Source: Streptomyces roseoverticillatus (GTDB lineage Bacteria > Actinomycetota > Actinomycetes > Streptomycetales > Streptomycetaceae). Taken from it: 64,000 bases of DNA. Numbering within the stretch: the stretch's first letter is position 1; the number at the start of each line of letters is the position of its first letter. The notes under the pieces were generated by a model. The model saw nothing but the letters and a program-made list of their open reading frames with translations, ran no database searches and had not been told where the DNA came from. Location: positions 24,172 to 88,171 of the forward strand of contig NZ_JOFL01000033.1 in the NCBI RefSeq assembly GCF_000719265.1, in the 5' to 3' direction. The position numbers were made by a program, and so were the translations under genes. Below, piece by piece: positions 19,235 to 28,462 of this stretch.

Positions 19235-20485
19235 ATGCACATCTCATTCCTTATTCACAATGCGTACGGCATCGGCGGGACGATCCGGACCACGTTCAAC
19301 CTCGCGAGCACCCTCGCCGAGCAGCACGACGTGGAGGTCGTCTCCGTCTTCCGCCACCGCGAGGAGCCGGTCTTCTCGCCCGGCGGGAAGGTGCGCCTGC
19401 GCCACCTGGTCGACCTGCGCAAGGGCACGCCGGGCTACGAGGGCGACGACCCGGAGTACGAGCGCCCCGCCGCGGTCTTCCCCGCCACGGAGGGCCGCTA
19501 CAAGCAGTACAGCGCCCTGACCGACCGGCGGATCGCCGAGCACCTGCGCACCCTGGACAGCGACGTGGTCGTGGGCACCCGCCCCGGCCTCAACGTGCAC
19601 ATCGCCCAGCAGGCCCGCCGCGGCCCGGTCCGGGTCGGCCAGGAGCACCTGACGCTGAGCACCCACTCCCAGCCGCTCAAGCTGACGCTGCGCACGCACT
19701 ACCCGCGGCTGGACGCCGTCACCACCGTGACCGAGGCCGACGCCGCGACGTACCGCAAGCTGATGCGGCTGCCCGGCGTGCGGGTGGAGGCCGTGCCCAA
19801 CAGCATCCCCGCACCGGCCGTGGCCCCGGCCGACGGCACCGGCAAGTGGGTGGTCGCCGCCGGCCGGCTCGCCCCCGCCAAGCGCTACGACGTGCTGATC
19901 CGCGCCTTCGAGAAGGTCGTGGCCGAGCGTCCCGACTGGAAGCTGCGGATCTACGGCGCGGGCGCCGAGCGCGCCAAGCTGCGCGCCCTCATCGACAAGC
20001 GCGGCCTCTACAACCACGTCTTCCTCATGGGCCCCGCCAATCCCCTGGACCCCGAGTGGGTCAAGGGCTCCATCGGCGCCGTCACCTCCAGCCTGGAGTC
20101 GTTCGGCATGACGATCGTCGAGGCGATGCGCTGCGGCCTGCCGGTGGTCTCCACCGACTGCCCGCACGGCCCCGGCGAGATCATCGACGACGGCGTGGAC
20201 GGCCTGCTGGTACCGGTCGGCAAGACCGACAAGATCGCCGCCGGCCTGCTGAAGCTGATCAACGACGACGAGCTGCGGCAGCGGATGGGCCGGGCGGCGC
20301 TCGCGAGCTCCGCCCGGTTCGACCCGGCCGAGGTCGCCGGCCGCTACGAGCAGCTCTTCGGCGACCTGGTGGCCCGCGGCGCCCTGCGCGGCTCGCTGCA
20401 CCGCACCCGTGGTGCGCTGCTCAGCAACGCGTTCAGGACCACGGACGCGAGCCGCTCCGCCCTGCGCCGGGTGCGTGCCGCATGA
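19235..20485 (+). CDS. GT4-family glycosyltransferase
   Basis: 416 residues from the ATG at 19235 (MHISFLIHNAYGIGGTIRT), GGGGA upstream; an ATG at 19208 is possible but its Shine-Dalgarno is too close. GT-B fold: an N-terminal donor/acceptor Rossmann half and a C-terminal half with VVAAGRLAPAKRYDVLIRAF and the nucleotide-sugar EX7E motif in SLESFGMTIVEAMRCGLPVV. The acceptor is unknown; a cell-wall or exopolysaccharide acceptor is likely. The stop overlaps an ATG (ATGA) in the next gene's frame. Confidence 0.88.
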   Translation: MHISFLIHNAYGIGGTIRTTFNLASTLAEQHDVEVVSVFRHREEPVFSPGGKVRLRHLVDLRKGTPGYEGDDPEYERPAAVFPATEGRYKQYSALTDRRIAEHLRTLDSDVVVGTRPGLNVHIAQQARRGPVRVGQEHLTLSTHSQPLKLTLRTHYPRLDAVTTVTEADAATYRKLMRLPGVRVEAVPNSIPAPAVAPADGTGKWVVAAGRLAPAKRYDVLIRAFEKVVAERPDWKLRIYGAGAERAKLRALIDKRGLYNHVFLMGPANPLDPEWVKGSIGAVTSSLESFGMTIVEAMRCGLPVVSTDCPHGPGEIIDDGVDGLLVPVGKTDKIAAGLLKLINDDELRQRMGRAALASSARFDPAEVAGRYEQLFGDLVARGALRGSLHRTRGALLSNAFRTTDASRSALRRVRAA

Positions 20486-20565
20486 CGCCCGAGCGCCGCA
20501 AACCCTCCGTGCCCGCGAACTCCGCCGGTTCCGGCGGCCCCACCACCCCCGAGGAGAGCACCATC

Positions 20566-21456
20566 GTGTCTGCCCCGGCACCGCCGCGCGCCGACTGCAT
20601 CGCGGACTCCGCGGGCGGGCTCACCTTCGACCTCGACGCCCCCGGCTCCGGCGCCGACCTCAGCGAACCGGGCCACTGGACCGCCGCGCTGGTCCTGCGC
20701 CGCCGCGGCGACGACGAGGCCGAGGAGGTCCGCCTGCCGCTCGCGCCCGACGGCGGGGGACGGCTGCGCGCCGTGCTGCCCAGCACCGTCGCGCTGCCCG
20801 AAGGCCGCTGGGACGTCTACGCCGCCTTCGCCGACGCCGAGCCGCGCCGCCTCGTGCCGGGCCTCGCCGACCTCAGATCGCTGGTCGACCGCAGACCCGG
20901 GCCGAGCACCTCGCCGCTCGCGGTCCGCATCCCGTACGCGACCAAGCACGGCAACCTCTCGCTGCGCAGCTGGCTGCGGGCCCCGCACGCCGAGGCCGGC
21001 GCCCTGCACCCGGACGCCTCGGGGCTGACCGCCCACGGCAGCCTGCACCGCGTCGCGGACCCGGCCGCCTGGCTCGCGGGCGCCGTCGTGGAGGCCCGCT
21101 GCCGCCGCGCGCCCGACCTCGTCGTCACGGCCCCGGTGACGCAGGAGAAGCCGGCGGACGACGCCCCCGCCGAGGAGGGCGGCCAGGACTTCTCCTTCAC
21201 CCTGGACTACGCCCGGCTCGCCGCGGAGTGGCGGGGCGGCCTGGACGTCTGGGACCTGTGGCTGTGCCCGGCGGACGGCTCGGCTCCCGCCCGTCTCGCC
21301 CGCCTCCTCGACGACATCGTCGACAAGCAGCAGATCTTCGTCTACCCCGCGCTGCCCGTCGACGCGGAGTACGCGCCCGCCCAGGCCGGCCCGTACTACA
21401 CGGCCGACAACGACCTGGCGGTCCGGATCGAGGAGCGCCCGCCCGTAGCGGGCTGA
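20566..21456 (+). CDS. Hypothetical protein coupled to the GT4 glycosyltransferase
   Basis: About 296 residues from the GTG at 20566, which has GAGGAGAG upstream; the frame is open to an ATG at 20482 that overlaps the glycosyltransferase stop and may be the real start (324 residues). Beta-rich sequence with FDLDAPGS, TAALVLRRRGDDEAEEVRLPL, WDVYAAFADAEPRRLVPGLADLRSL and a C-terminal IFVYPALPVDAEYAPAQAGPYYTADNDLAVRIEE. I do not recognise a domain. Similar proteins often sit beside this glycosyltransferase and are called transferase without evidence. Probably an accessory in glycan assembly. Confidence 0.7.
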   Translation: MSAPAPPRADCIADSAGGLTFDLDAPGSGADLSEPGHWTAALVLRRRGDDEAEEVRLPLAPDGGGRLRAVLPSTVALPEGRWDVYAAFADAEPRRLVPGLADLRSLVDRRPGPSTSPLAVRIPYATKHGNLSLRSWLRAPHAEAGALHPDASGLTAHGSLHRVADPAAWLAGAVVEARCRRAPDLVVTAPVTQEKPADDAPAEEGGQDFSFTLDYARLAAEWRGGLDVWDLWLCPADGSAPARLARLLDDIVDKQQIFVYPALPVDAEYAPAQAGPYYTADNDLAVRIEERPPVAG

Positions 21457-21511
21457 CCCCGAGGAGACCGCCGGCCCCGCCCCGGGCTCCGCTCACGAAG
21501 GCCCACGACGG

Positions 21512-23197
21512 TCAGGGAGCGGTCGCCCCGGGCGCTTCCGCCGTCTGCGGGGCGGCGGCCCGGGCCACCTCCGGGTGGTGCAGGTCGAACGCGGGCGACT
21601 CCGAACGGATCCGGGGGAGGGCGACGAAGTTGTGCCGGGGCGGCGGGCAGGACGTCGCCCACTCCAGCGAGCGGCCGTAGCCCCACGGGTCGTCGACGCC
21701 GACGGGCTTGCCGTACCTGGCGGTCTTCCAGACGTTGTAGAAGAACGGCAGGTTGGACAGGCCCAGCAGGAACGCGCCGATCGAGGACACCGTGTTGAGG
21801 GCCGTGAAGCCGTCGGCCGCGAGGTAGTCGGCGTAGCGGCGGGGCATGCCCTCGGCGCCCAGCCAGTGCTGGACGAGGAAGGTGAGGTGGAAGCCCAGGA
21901 ACAGCGTCCAGAAGTGGATCTTCCCCAGCCGCTCCTCCAGCATCTTGCCCGTGAGCTTCGGCCACCAGAAGTAGAAGCCCGCGAACGTCGCGAACACCAC
22001 CGTCCCGAACACCACGTAGTGGAAGTGCGCGACGACGAAGTAGGTGTCCGTCACGTGGAAGTCCAGCGGCGGCGACGCGAGGATCACCCCGGTCAGGCCG
22101 CCGAAGAGGAAGCTCACCAGGAACCCGGCGGCCCACAGCATCGGCGCCTCGAACGACAGCGAGCCGTGCAGCATCGTGCCGATCCAGTTGAAGAACTTCA
22201 CGCCGGTCGGCACGGCGATGAGGAACGACATGAAGGAGAAGAAGGGCAGCAGCACCGCTCCGGTGGCGAACATGTGGTGCGCCCAGACCACCAGCGACAG
22301 GGCCGTGATGGTCATGGTGGCGCCGACGAGCGACAGATAGCCGAAGATCGGCTTCCGGGAGAACACCGGGATGATCTCGCTGATGATGCCGAAGAACGGC
22401 AGCGCGATGATGTAGACCTCGGGGTGGCCGAAGAACCAGAAGAGGTGCTGCCACAGCAGCGCCCCGCCGCTCGCGGAGTCGAAGACCAGGGACGAGAACC
22501 GCCGGTCCGCCTCCAGCACCAGCAGCGACGCCGCCAGGACGGGGAAGGCCAGCAGGATCAGGACCGAGGTGAAGAGCACGTTCCAGGTGAAGACGGGCAT
22601 CCGGAACATCGTCATCCCGGGCGCGCGCATCCCGATGATCGTGGTCAGGAAGTTCACCGCGCCGAGGATCGTGCCGAAGCCGGAGAGCGCCAGCCCCATG
22701 ATCCACATGTCGGTGCCGATGCCGGGGGAGCGGACCATGCTGTTGAGCGGGGCGTAGCCGGTCCAGCCGAAGGTGGCGCCGCCCTGCGGCATCAGCAGGC
22801 TGGACACCACGATCAGGCCGCCGAAGAGGTACAGCCAGTACGCGAACATGTTGAGCCGCGGGAAGGCCACGTCCGGCGAGCCGATCTGCAGGGGCATGAT
22901 CGCGTTGGCGAAGCCGGCGAAGGCCGGGGTCGCGAAGAGCAGCAGCATGATCGTGCCGTGGGCCGTGAAGGCCTCGTTGAACGACTCGTTGGTCATGAAC
23001 TGCAGCCCCGGCCGGGCCAGCTCGGCGCGCATCAGCATCGCCAGCAGGCCGCCCGCCAGGAAGAAGGCGAACGAGGTGATCAGGTAGAGGTTGCCGATGG
23101 TCTTGTGGTCGGTGGTCGTGAGCCAGCCGATGACGAGCCTGCCCGGTCGGCGCTCCCGCGCCGGGCCGGTGGTCGCCTGCGCGGTGTCCGTCCCCAT
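21512..23197 (-). CDS. ctaD: Cytochrome c oxidase subunit I (aa3 type), stand-alone
   Basis: 561 residues from the ATG at 23197 with GAGGGAG upstream. Twelve-helix haem-copper oxidase core: [31 protein letters not shown] (haem a ligand His), [18 protein letters not shown] (CuB His-Tyr pair), HHMFATG and the C-terminal [23 protein letters not shown] (haem a3 ligand region). Subunits II, III and IV are not adjacent, so this is probably an extra copy outside the main qcr-cta cluster, either condition-specific or an exchangeable subunit. It ends in a low-complexity tail. Confidence 0.94.
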   Translation of the reverse strand: MGTDTAQATTGPARERRPGRLVIGWLTTTDHKTIGNLYLITSFAFFLAGGLLAMLMRAELARPGLQFMTNESFNEAFTAHGTIMLLLFATPAFAGFANAIMPLQIGSPDVAFPRLNMFAYWLYLFGGLIVVSSLLMPQGGATFGWTGYAPLNSMVRSPGIGTDMWIMGLALSGFGTILGAVNFLTTIIGMRAPGMTMFRMPVFTWNVLFTSVLILLAFPVLAASLLVLEADRRFSSLVFDSASGGALLWQHLFWFFGHPEVYIIALPFFGIISEIIPVFSRKPIFGYLSLVGATMTITALSLVVWAHHMFATGAVLLPFFSFMSFLIAVPTGVKFFNWIGTMLHGSLSFEAPMLWAAGFLVSFLFGGLTGVILASPPLDFHVTDTYFVVAHFHYVVFGTVVFATFAGFYFWWPKLTGKMLEERLGKIHFWTLFLGFHLTFLVQHWLGAEGMPRRYADYLAADGFTALNTVSSIGAFLLGLSNLPFFYNVWKTARYGKPVGVDDPWGYGRSLEWATSCPPPRHNFVALPRIRSESPAFDLHHPEVARAAAPQTAEAPGATAP

Positions 23198-23649
23198 CTG
23201 CGCTCCCTCGATCGCTCGGTCGTGCACCTCGACGGGCTTGCGGGCTCACGCCATGATGCTCGTCCCGCGCCCGGCGCGCGAGGGTGCCTCAGATTCGGAA
23301 TTATTTATTCCGGATACTTCCGGACCACGGCATTCCCATGACCGTGAACACGGACCCGCAATATCCGACGGGTCCCTTGTGTGCTCATTCGGGCCCTCGT
23401 CCGAGGGTTTTCCGGGAGGGTGCGGAAAAGGATCCGTGTATTTCCCGCCCGCACTTTGTGAAGACGCCCGGTCCCGCGCCGAAAACCCCGTAGGGGTGAA
23501 ACATTCCGCGGCAAACCACATCGGGTTCTCTGTGACAGAAGTGTGACCGCCGGGGGACGGTGTCGCCGTGGCGGCGTGCTGCCGGCCCCTCCTGCTTCCC
23601 GCCCGCTTCCGCTTCCGTCCGGCGGCGGGGGCGGCCTACGGTGACGGGC
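23198..23649. other. Intergenic region between ctaD and the I78 gene
   Basis: 452 bases with lower G+C than average near 23290-23530. CGGAAT-tattt-ATTCCG at 23296-23312 is a perfect 6-bp inverted repeat about 100 bases upstream of ctaD and could be an operator. A tgtgacagaagtgtgac segment near 23530 is another short repeat. No gene is supported. Confidence 0.5.
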
Positions 23650-23865
23650 ATGGCACCTCTACCGAACCTCCCCGCCGACCCCGACGACGACCTCACCGCC
23701 TACGTGGGCCTTGGCACCGCCGCCGCGGCCGAGCGGGCCCGCGCCCGCGGCTGGGCCACCGTGCGCGCCCTCGCGCCGGGCACGATCGTCACCATGGAGT
23801 ACATGGCGGGCCGGCTGAACTTCGAGGCCCAGGACGGCGTCGTGAAGCGCTGCTGGAAGGGATGA
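23650..23865 (+). CDS. I78-family peptidase inhibitor
   Basis: 71 residues. The C-terminal WATVRALAPGTIVTMEYMAGRLNFEAQDGVVKRCWKG matches the Inhibitor_I78 pattern: a reactive strand, then RLN and a D..G-V turn, as in the potato-inhibitor-I-like fold. There is no signal peptide, so it would act in the cytoplasm unless exported otherwise. The N-terminus has LTAYVGLGTAAAAERARARGW, the usual helix. The start is weakly supported because no strong ribosome site is present. A strong terminator follows. Confidence 0.75.
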   Translation: MAPLPNLPADPDDDLTAYVGLGTAAAAERARARGWATVRALAPGTIVTMEYMAGRLNFEAQDGVVKRCWKG

Positions 23866-23871
23866 CCCGCG

Positions 23872-23930
23872 GCGTACGGACGACGGCGGCCCCGGAACCT
23901 CCGCAGAGGTCCGGGGCCGCCGTCGTACGC
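23872..23930. terminator. Large bidirectional terminator between the I78 and PAP2 genes
   Basis: A stem of about 20 bp: gcgtac..cgacggcggccccgga on the left with tccggggccgccgtcg..tacgc on the right, interrupted only by a short bulge, loop near 23900. Lies between two convergent genes. Confidence 0.85.
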
Positions 23931-23947
23931 AGCGGGGCTGCGGTCCG

Positions 23948-24955
23948 TCAGCCGCCCACCGTCCGGCCGCGGCCCGAGGCCGGGCCCAGCGGGGTGCGCG
24001 GCACCCGGTCCGGGTTCGGCGGGCGGCGGCTGCCGGTCGGCGTGACCGGGGTCCGCTCCGAGCGCGCCGTGTGCGGCCGGGCCGGCAGGTACGGCCGGCC
24101 CTCGCCGGCGCGGACGCCCGCCGTACGGCTCCCGACGCCCACCGGCTCGCGGGCCGGCTGCTCGTCGTCGGCCGGGGCGCGCGGGGCGGCCACGGACACC
24201 GGAGCCACCGGGACGGGCACCAGCGCACCGCGCTCGCGCACCCGGCGCCACAGGGCCAGCAGCCACACCTCGGCCCGGGCCATCGGCGCCTCGAACCAGG
24301 GCAGGGCGAGGAGCACCAGCAGGCCCGCGGTCCAGCCGAGGGTCACGTCGCTCATCCAGTGCGTACCGAGATAGACCGTCGTCATGCCGACGCCCAGTGC
24401 GAGGAGCGCGGCGATCACCGAGGCCACCCGGCGGGTGCGCTTGGTGGTGGCCAGATAGGCCAGGACGCCCCAGGTCACCACGGCGTTGGCGGTGTGCCCG
24501 GAGGGGAATATGTCGCCGCCCGCGAACATCTCGTTCGAGCCGATCGAGGTGGCGTAGTGCGGGCCGAGCCGGCCCATGCCGATCTTCGCCGCGCCCACGG
24601 TCGCGTTGAGCAGCAGCAGTGACGTGCCGAGGACCAGCAGCGGGCGCAGCGTCCCCTGCCTGTAGGTGCGCCAGCCCAGCCAGGCGGCCACCGCGACGGC
24701 GGTCGGGCCGCGCTGGCCCAGGACCACGAAGTAGTCGAGGAAGGTGTGGATCTCCGGCCACTGCTTGTACGGCCGGAAGAGCATGACCTGCCAGTCGAAC
24801 CGCACCGGCCAGGACGTGGTGAGCACGCCGACCACGATCGCCAGGTACACCACGGAGGTGGCCACGAAGATCCCGAGGCGGGTCCGGGTCATCCGCGGCC
24901 GCACGGGCTCGGTCGGGCGCTCCTCCGCTTGGACGAGCTCGTCGTTGGTACGCAC
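23948..24955 (-). CDS. PAP2-superfamily membrane phosphatase
   Basis: 335 residues. Six hydrophobic segments precede a Pro/Arg-rich, probably cytoplasmic tail of ~100 residues. PAP2 motifs: KIGMGRLGPH (KX6RP-like, ending GPH), PSGHTANAVV and VYLGTHWMSDV. The Arg that normally precedes the third motif (SRX5H) is replaced by Thr, so activity may be altered. Likely a lipid or undecaprenyl-type phosphatase. The GTG start lies inside a short inverted repeat. Transcribed leftwards, convergent to the I78 gene. Confidence 0.85.
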   Translation of the reverse strand: MRTNDELVQAEERPTEPVRPRMTRTRLGIFVATSVVYLAIVVGVLTTSWPVRFDWQVMLFRPYKQWPEIHTFLDYFVVLGQRGPTAVAVAAWLGWRTYRQGTLRPLLVLGTSLLLLNATVGAAKIGMGRLGPHYATSIGSNEMFAGGDIFPSGHTANAVVTWGVLAYLATTKRTRRVASVIAALLALGVGMTTVYLGTHWMSDVTLGWTAGLLVLLALPWFEAPMARAEVWLLALWRRVRERGALVPVPVAPVSVAAPRAPADDEQPAREPVGVGSRTAGVRAGEGRPYLPARPHTARSERTPVTPTGSRRPPNPDRVPRTPLGPASGRGRTVGG

Positions 24956-24977
24956 TCAATCGACGTTACATTGAGTG
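24953..24977. promoter_or_regulatory. Inverted repeat over the PAP2 start codon
   Basis: CACTCAAT (24953-24960) and ATTGAGTG (24970-24977) form a perfect 8-bp inverted repeat with a 9-base spacer. The PAP2 GTG start is at 24955. A regulator bound here, or a hairpin in the mRNA, would block initiation. The rest of 24956-25268 (313 bases) shows no gene. Confidence 0.45.
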
Positions 24978-25268
24978 ACAGGAAGCTTCGGCCGATCGGG
25001 CCTGTTTGTGATGACGATGTGATGTGGAATGCGTCTCAGCCATGACGTGCGCCACATTCGATTCCCCGGGACAACCATCGCACCGGAAATTCCGGAACCC
25101 CTCCGGGCGGCTGCCGGGGCCGTTTTGTTTCGTATTCCGCGCCGTCGTTTATCGGGGATTGGCCCGGGTGTTCCACGGCGTTTTCCGGGGCACCCGGGAG
25201 CCGGGTACGGACGATCACCCGGAAAACGATCAGCGGGCCGGGGCGGCGCGGGGCCGGCGGCGGTCGGA

Positions 25269-26453
25269 TCAGGGGGGACCCGAGCCGTTCAGCCAGAACG
25301 CCCCGTACACCGCCGACGCCAGCACCACCGTGCTCACCGTCAGTACCGCCCGCACCGGCCGTGCCCGCGCGGCGGCCACCGCGAGCGGCAGCAGCAGCGG
25401 GAACGCCGGCATCATCAGGCGCGGCTTCGAACCGAAGTACCCCTTCGCCGTCAAGGCCAGCAGCAGCACGGCCCCCGCGTAACCGAGCAGCGGCAGCGGC
25501 TGGCGCTGCCGCACGCACGCCGTATACAGCCACAGCACCAGACCCACGCCCACCAGCAGCCCCAGCCCCGCGGCGAACGCCGGGCCGAAGAGCCGCTGCG
25601 CGATGAACGAACCGAAGGCCAGCCCGCCGTCGAAGCCGTTGCCCCAGCCGCCCTGCACGTCCAGATAACCCGTCGGGCTGCCCGTCCGCACGCCCACCCA
25701 CACGAAGTACGCGAGCCAGCCCAGCGGCGCGAGCACCGCGCCCAGCAGCATCCGGGCCGTCTTCCGCGGCTCCGGGCGCCCCCCGCGCCGCAGCGCGACC
25801 AGCACCCCGAGCCACACGGCCAGCACCACCGCCGCACCCACCGGGCGCGTCAGCCCGGCCAGCGCCGCGAACGCGCCCGCCCACACCCAGCGGCCCGTCA
25901 GCACCGCGTACAGGCTCCACGCCGCCAGTGCCGTGAACAGCGACTCCGAATACGCCATCGACTGCACGATGCCGACCGGCAGCGCCGCCCACAGCGCCAC
26001 CAGGGCCACGCCCGCCCGGCGCCCGTACAGCCGCTCCCCGATCAGGAAGACCGCCCATGCGGCCAGCAGCGACGACACCGCGCTGACCACCAGGCCCGCG
26101 TCCCCCGCGGACAGCGGGAAGACCGCCGACAGACCCCGCTCCAGCCAGGGCAGCAGCGGGAAGAACGCCAGGTCCGAATGGACCTTCCCGCCCGGCAGGT
26201 GCAGCGTGTAGCCGTAGCCCTGGTCGGCGATGCGCGCGTACCAGATGGAGTCCCAGCGCGCCGAGAGCAGCTGGTGCGGGCTCTTGCCCGCGCAGTACCC
26301 CCACACCGCGAGGACCGCGATCCCCAGCGCCCGCACCCCCGCGTAGACCAGCAGGGCGGGCAGCGCACGGCGCAGCGCGCCGCACGCCCGGAGGGCGGCC
26401 CGGGGCAGGGGAGCCCCGGCGCCCGTACCGGCGGGAGAAACAAGATCAGTCAC
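25269..26453 (-). CDS. Polytopic membrane glycosyltransferase (PIG-V/GT-C mannosyltransferase type)
   Basis: 394 residues; GTG start. About nine to ten hydrophobic segments. LLSARWDSIWYARIADQGYGY has the WD..WY pattern of GT-C/PIG-V enzymes on the first extracytoplasmic loop, followed by FFPLLPWLERGLS and AYSESLFTALAAWSLY, which is a PIG-V hallmark. Such proteins use polyprenyl-phosphate sugars to glycosylate lipids or proteins outside the membrane. The acceptor is unknown. It diverges from the MFS gene. Confidence 0.8.
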   Translation of the reverse strand: MTDLVSPAGTGAGAPLPRAALRACGALRRALPALLVYAGVRALGIAVLAVWGYCAGKSPHQLLSARWDSIWYARIADQGYGYTLHLPGGKVHSDLAFFPLLPWLERGLSAVFPLSAGDAGLVVSAVSSLLAAWAVFLIGERLYGRRAGVALVALWAALPVGIVQSMAYSESLFTALAAWSLYAVLTGRWVWAGAFAALAGLTRPVGAAVVLAVWLGVLVALRRGGRPEPRKTARMLLGAVLAPLGWLAYFVWVGVRTGSPTGYLDVQGGWGNGFDGGLAFGSFIAQRLFGPAFAAGLGLLVGVGLVLWLYTACVRQRQPLPLLGYAGAVLLLALTAKGYFGSKPRLMMPAFPLLLPLAVAAARARPVRAVLTVSTVVLASAVYGAFWLNGSGPP

Positions 26454-26627
26454 CGATCAATTGTCCAGCATGAGCGGAGCGCCTCCACGATCGGCCCGGA
26501 CGGTGACGGAGCACACGGATCCGTGCCCGGGACTCGCGTACGCTGTCGAGTCACTCGCCGACGACGCCGCGCGGTCCACAGTCCCCGGGACCCGCGGGCG
26601 CGGCGAGCGCATGACACGGAGGTGTGA

Positions 26628-28274
26628 ATGTCCGGGACGACCACGGCCGGCCCGCCGCGGGCTGACGGCGTCCCCCGGCAGCGGTACCGGCGCGGACAGC
26701 GGCAGCGGCCGCCGTACGAGCCCGGAGCCGGAGCCGGGGTGAGCCGCTGGACCGTCCTCGTCGTCCTCTGCGTCAGCCTGCTCCTCGTCGCCGTCGACGC
26801 GACCGTCCTGCACGTCGCCGTCCCGGCCGTCACCGAGGACCTGCGGCCCGGCGCGATCCAGCTGCTCTGGATCGTCGACGTCTACCCGCTCGTCTGCGCC
26901 TCGCTGCTCATCCTCTTCGGCACCCTCGGCGACCGCGTCGGCCGCCGCCGGGTGCTGCTCCTCGGCTACGGGCTCTTCGGCGCCGCCTCCGCGCTCGCCG
27001 CCTTCGCCCCCACCCCGGAAGTGCTCGTCGGAGCCCGCGCGCTGCTCGGCGCCGGCGGCGCGATGATCATGCCGGCGACGCTGTCCATCCTCCGCCAGGT
27101 CTTCCCCGACCGGCGCGAGCGGGCCCTCGCCGTCGGCGTGTGGAGCGCGGTCGCGGCGGTGGGCGCCGCCGTCGGGCCGCTGCTCGGCGGCTTCCTCCTC
27201 GAACACTTCTGGTGGGGATCGGTCTTCCTCATCAACATCCCGCTGATGGCCGCGGCCCTGCCGGTGGGACGGTGGCTGCTGCCCGAGTCGACCGGGCCCC
27301 GCGACGGGCCGTGGGACGTGACCGGCGCGCTGATGGCCGCGTTCGGGCTGTTCGGGCTCGTCCTCGGCGTGAAGCGGGCCGGCACGGGCGAGGCGCTCTC
27401 GCTCGGCGCGGTCGTCCCCGGCGCGGTCGGGGCGGCCCTGCTCGTCCTCTTCGTCCGCCGGCAGCGGCGGCGCACCCACCCGCTCGTCGACCTGCGGATG
27501 TTCTCCCGGCCCGCCTTCGGGACGTCCGTCGGGTGCATCGTGCTCGCCATGCTCGCGCTCGTCGGCCTGGAACTGATCGCCGCGCAGTACCTCCAGCTCG
27601 TCCTCGGGCTCACCCCGCTGGAGACCGGGCTGCGGCTGCTGCCGCTCACGCTCGCCGCGATGGCCGCGGGGCTCGTCGGCTCGCGCGTGCTGCAGTGGCT
27701 CGGCCCCCGCGCGATGGTCGCCCTCGGCTTCCTGCTGACCGCCGCGGCCGTCGCCTCGCTGACCGCCATGGGCCTCCACGACCGGCCCGAAGTGCTCTTC
27801 GGCTGCTTCGTCCTGCTCGGCTTCGGCCTGGAGACCACGCTCTTCGGCGCCTACGAGTCGATGCTCAGCGAGGCGCCCGCGGAGTCCGCGGGCGGCGCCG
27901 CGGCGATCGGCGAGACCTCGTACCAGCTCGGTGCGGGCATCGGCATCGCCCTGCTGGGCAGCGTCATGAACGCCGCCTACGCGCCGGGCGTCGCCTCCGT
28001 CCCCGGCGTCCCGAGCGCGGCCGGCGCCTCCGCGAGCCACTCCCTCGGCGAGGCCTACGACGTCGCCTCCCGGCTGGGGGGACCGGCGGGGGCCGCGCTG
28101 CGGGTCGCCGCGCGCGATGCGTTCGTGCACGGGTTGCATGTGACGCTGGCGCTGAGCGTGTGTCTGCTGCTGGTGGGGGCGGTGGCGGCGTTGCGGTTGC
28201 CGCGGGCGATGGATTGTGAGGCGGCCGTGTCCCCGTCGGTGGCCGAGGAGGGTGCGGCACCGCCGGTGAGGTAG
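26628..28274 (+). CDS. MFS transporter, DHA2 (14-helix) drug exporter type
   Basis: 548 residues; ATG with GGAGG upstream. A basic, proline-rich 37-residue N-terminus precedes 14 predicted helices. Family motifs: LLVAVDATVLHVAVPAV (motif D1), LFGTLGDRVGRRRVLLLGY (motif A), and MPATLSILRQVFPDRRERALAVGVWSAVAAVGAAVGPLLGG (motif C, antiporter). A proton-driven multidrug or metabolite exporter. No regulator is adjacent. The 3' end runs into repeat locus B. Confidence 0.9.
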   Translation: MSGTTTAGPPRADGVPRQRYRRGQRQRPPYEPGAGAGVSRWTVLVVLCVSLLLVAVDATVLHVAVPAVTEDLRPGAIQLLWIVDVYPLVCASLLILFGTLGDRVGRRRVLLLGYGLFGAASALAAFAPTPEVLVGARALLGAGGAMIMPATLSILRQVFPDRRERALAVGVWSAVAAVGAAVGPLLGGFLLEHFWWGSVFLINIPLMAAALPVGRWLLPESTGPRDGPWDVTGALMAAFGLFGLVLGVKRAGTGEALSLGAVVPGAVGAALLVLFVRRQRRRTHPLVDLRMFSRPAFGTSVGCIVLAMLALVGLELIAAQYLQLVLGLTPLETGLRLLPLTLAAMAAGLVGSRVLQWLGPRAMVALGFLLTAAAVASLTAMGLHDRPEVLFGCFVLLGFGLETTLFGAYESMLSEAPAESAGGAAAIGETSYQLGAGIGIALLGSVMNAAYAPGVASVPGVPSAAGASASHSLGEAYDVASRLGGPAGAALRVAARDAFVHGLHVTLALSVCLLLVGAVAALRLPRAMDCEAAVSPSVAEEGAAPPVR

Positions 28275-28280
28275 GGGGAG

Positions 28281-28370
28281 GGTTGCTCGCCGTCGCGGCG
28301 GGAGGAAATGCCCCGCCGCAACCGGCGATCAGCCGACGTGATGGTGTCCGGCGGTGCCGGATCCACCCCC
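28281..28370. repeat. Dispersed inverted-repeat element (locus B)
   Basis: The segment GGTTGCTCGCCGTCGCGGCG starts at 28281, opposing CCCGCCGCAACCGGCGATC follows at about 28312, and the outer arm CCGGCGGTGCC lies at 28348-28358. Same arms as in the other five loci. It lies between the MFS stop and the acyl-CoA dehydrogenase promoter. Confidence 0.7.
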
Positions 28371-28462
28371 GGCCCGCTCTGGACTCGGCCGGTTACCCGG
28401 CCGTAGCGTGCTGGCGAAGCGAAAGCGATCACTCATTCGCCCGCACCCCGCCGGAGGCACCC

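Noticed and set aside
21575..23341. A 588-codon plus-strand open frame opposite ctaD
   Set aside because: Antisense to a fully conserved oxidase subunit; composition Arg/Glu/His-rich and repetitive.
26457..28139. A 560-codon minus-strand open frame opposite the MFS gene
   Set aside because: The MFS protein on the plus strand has all family motifs and a good ribosome site.
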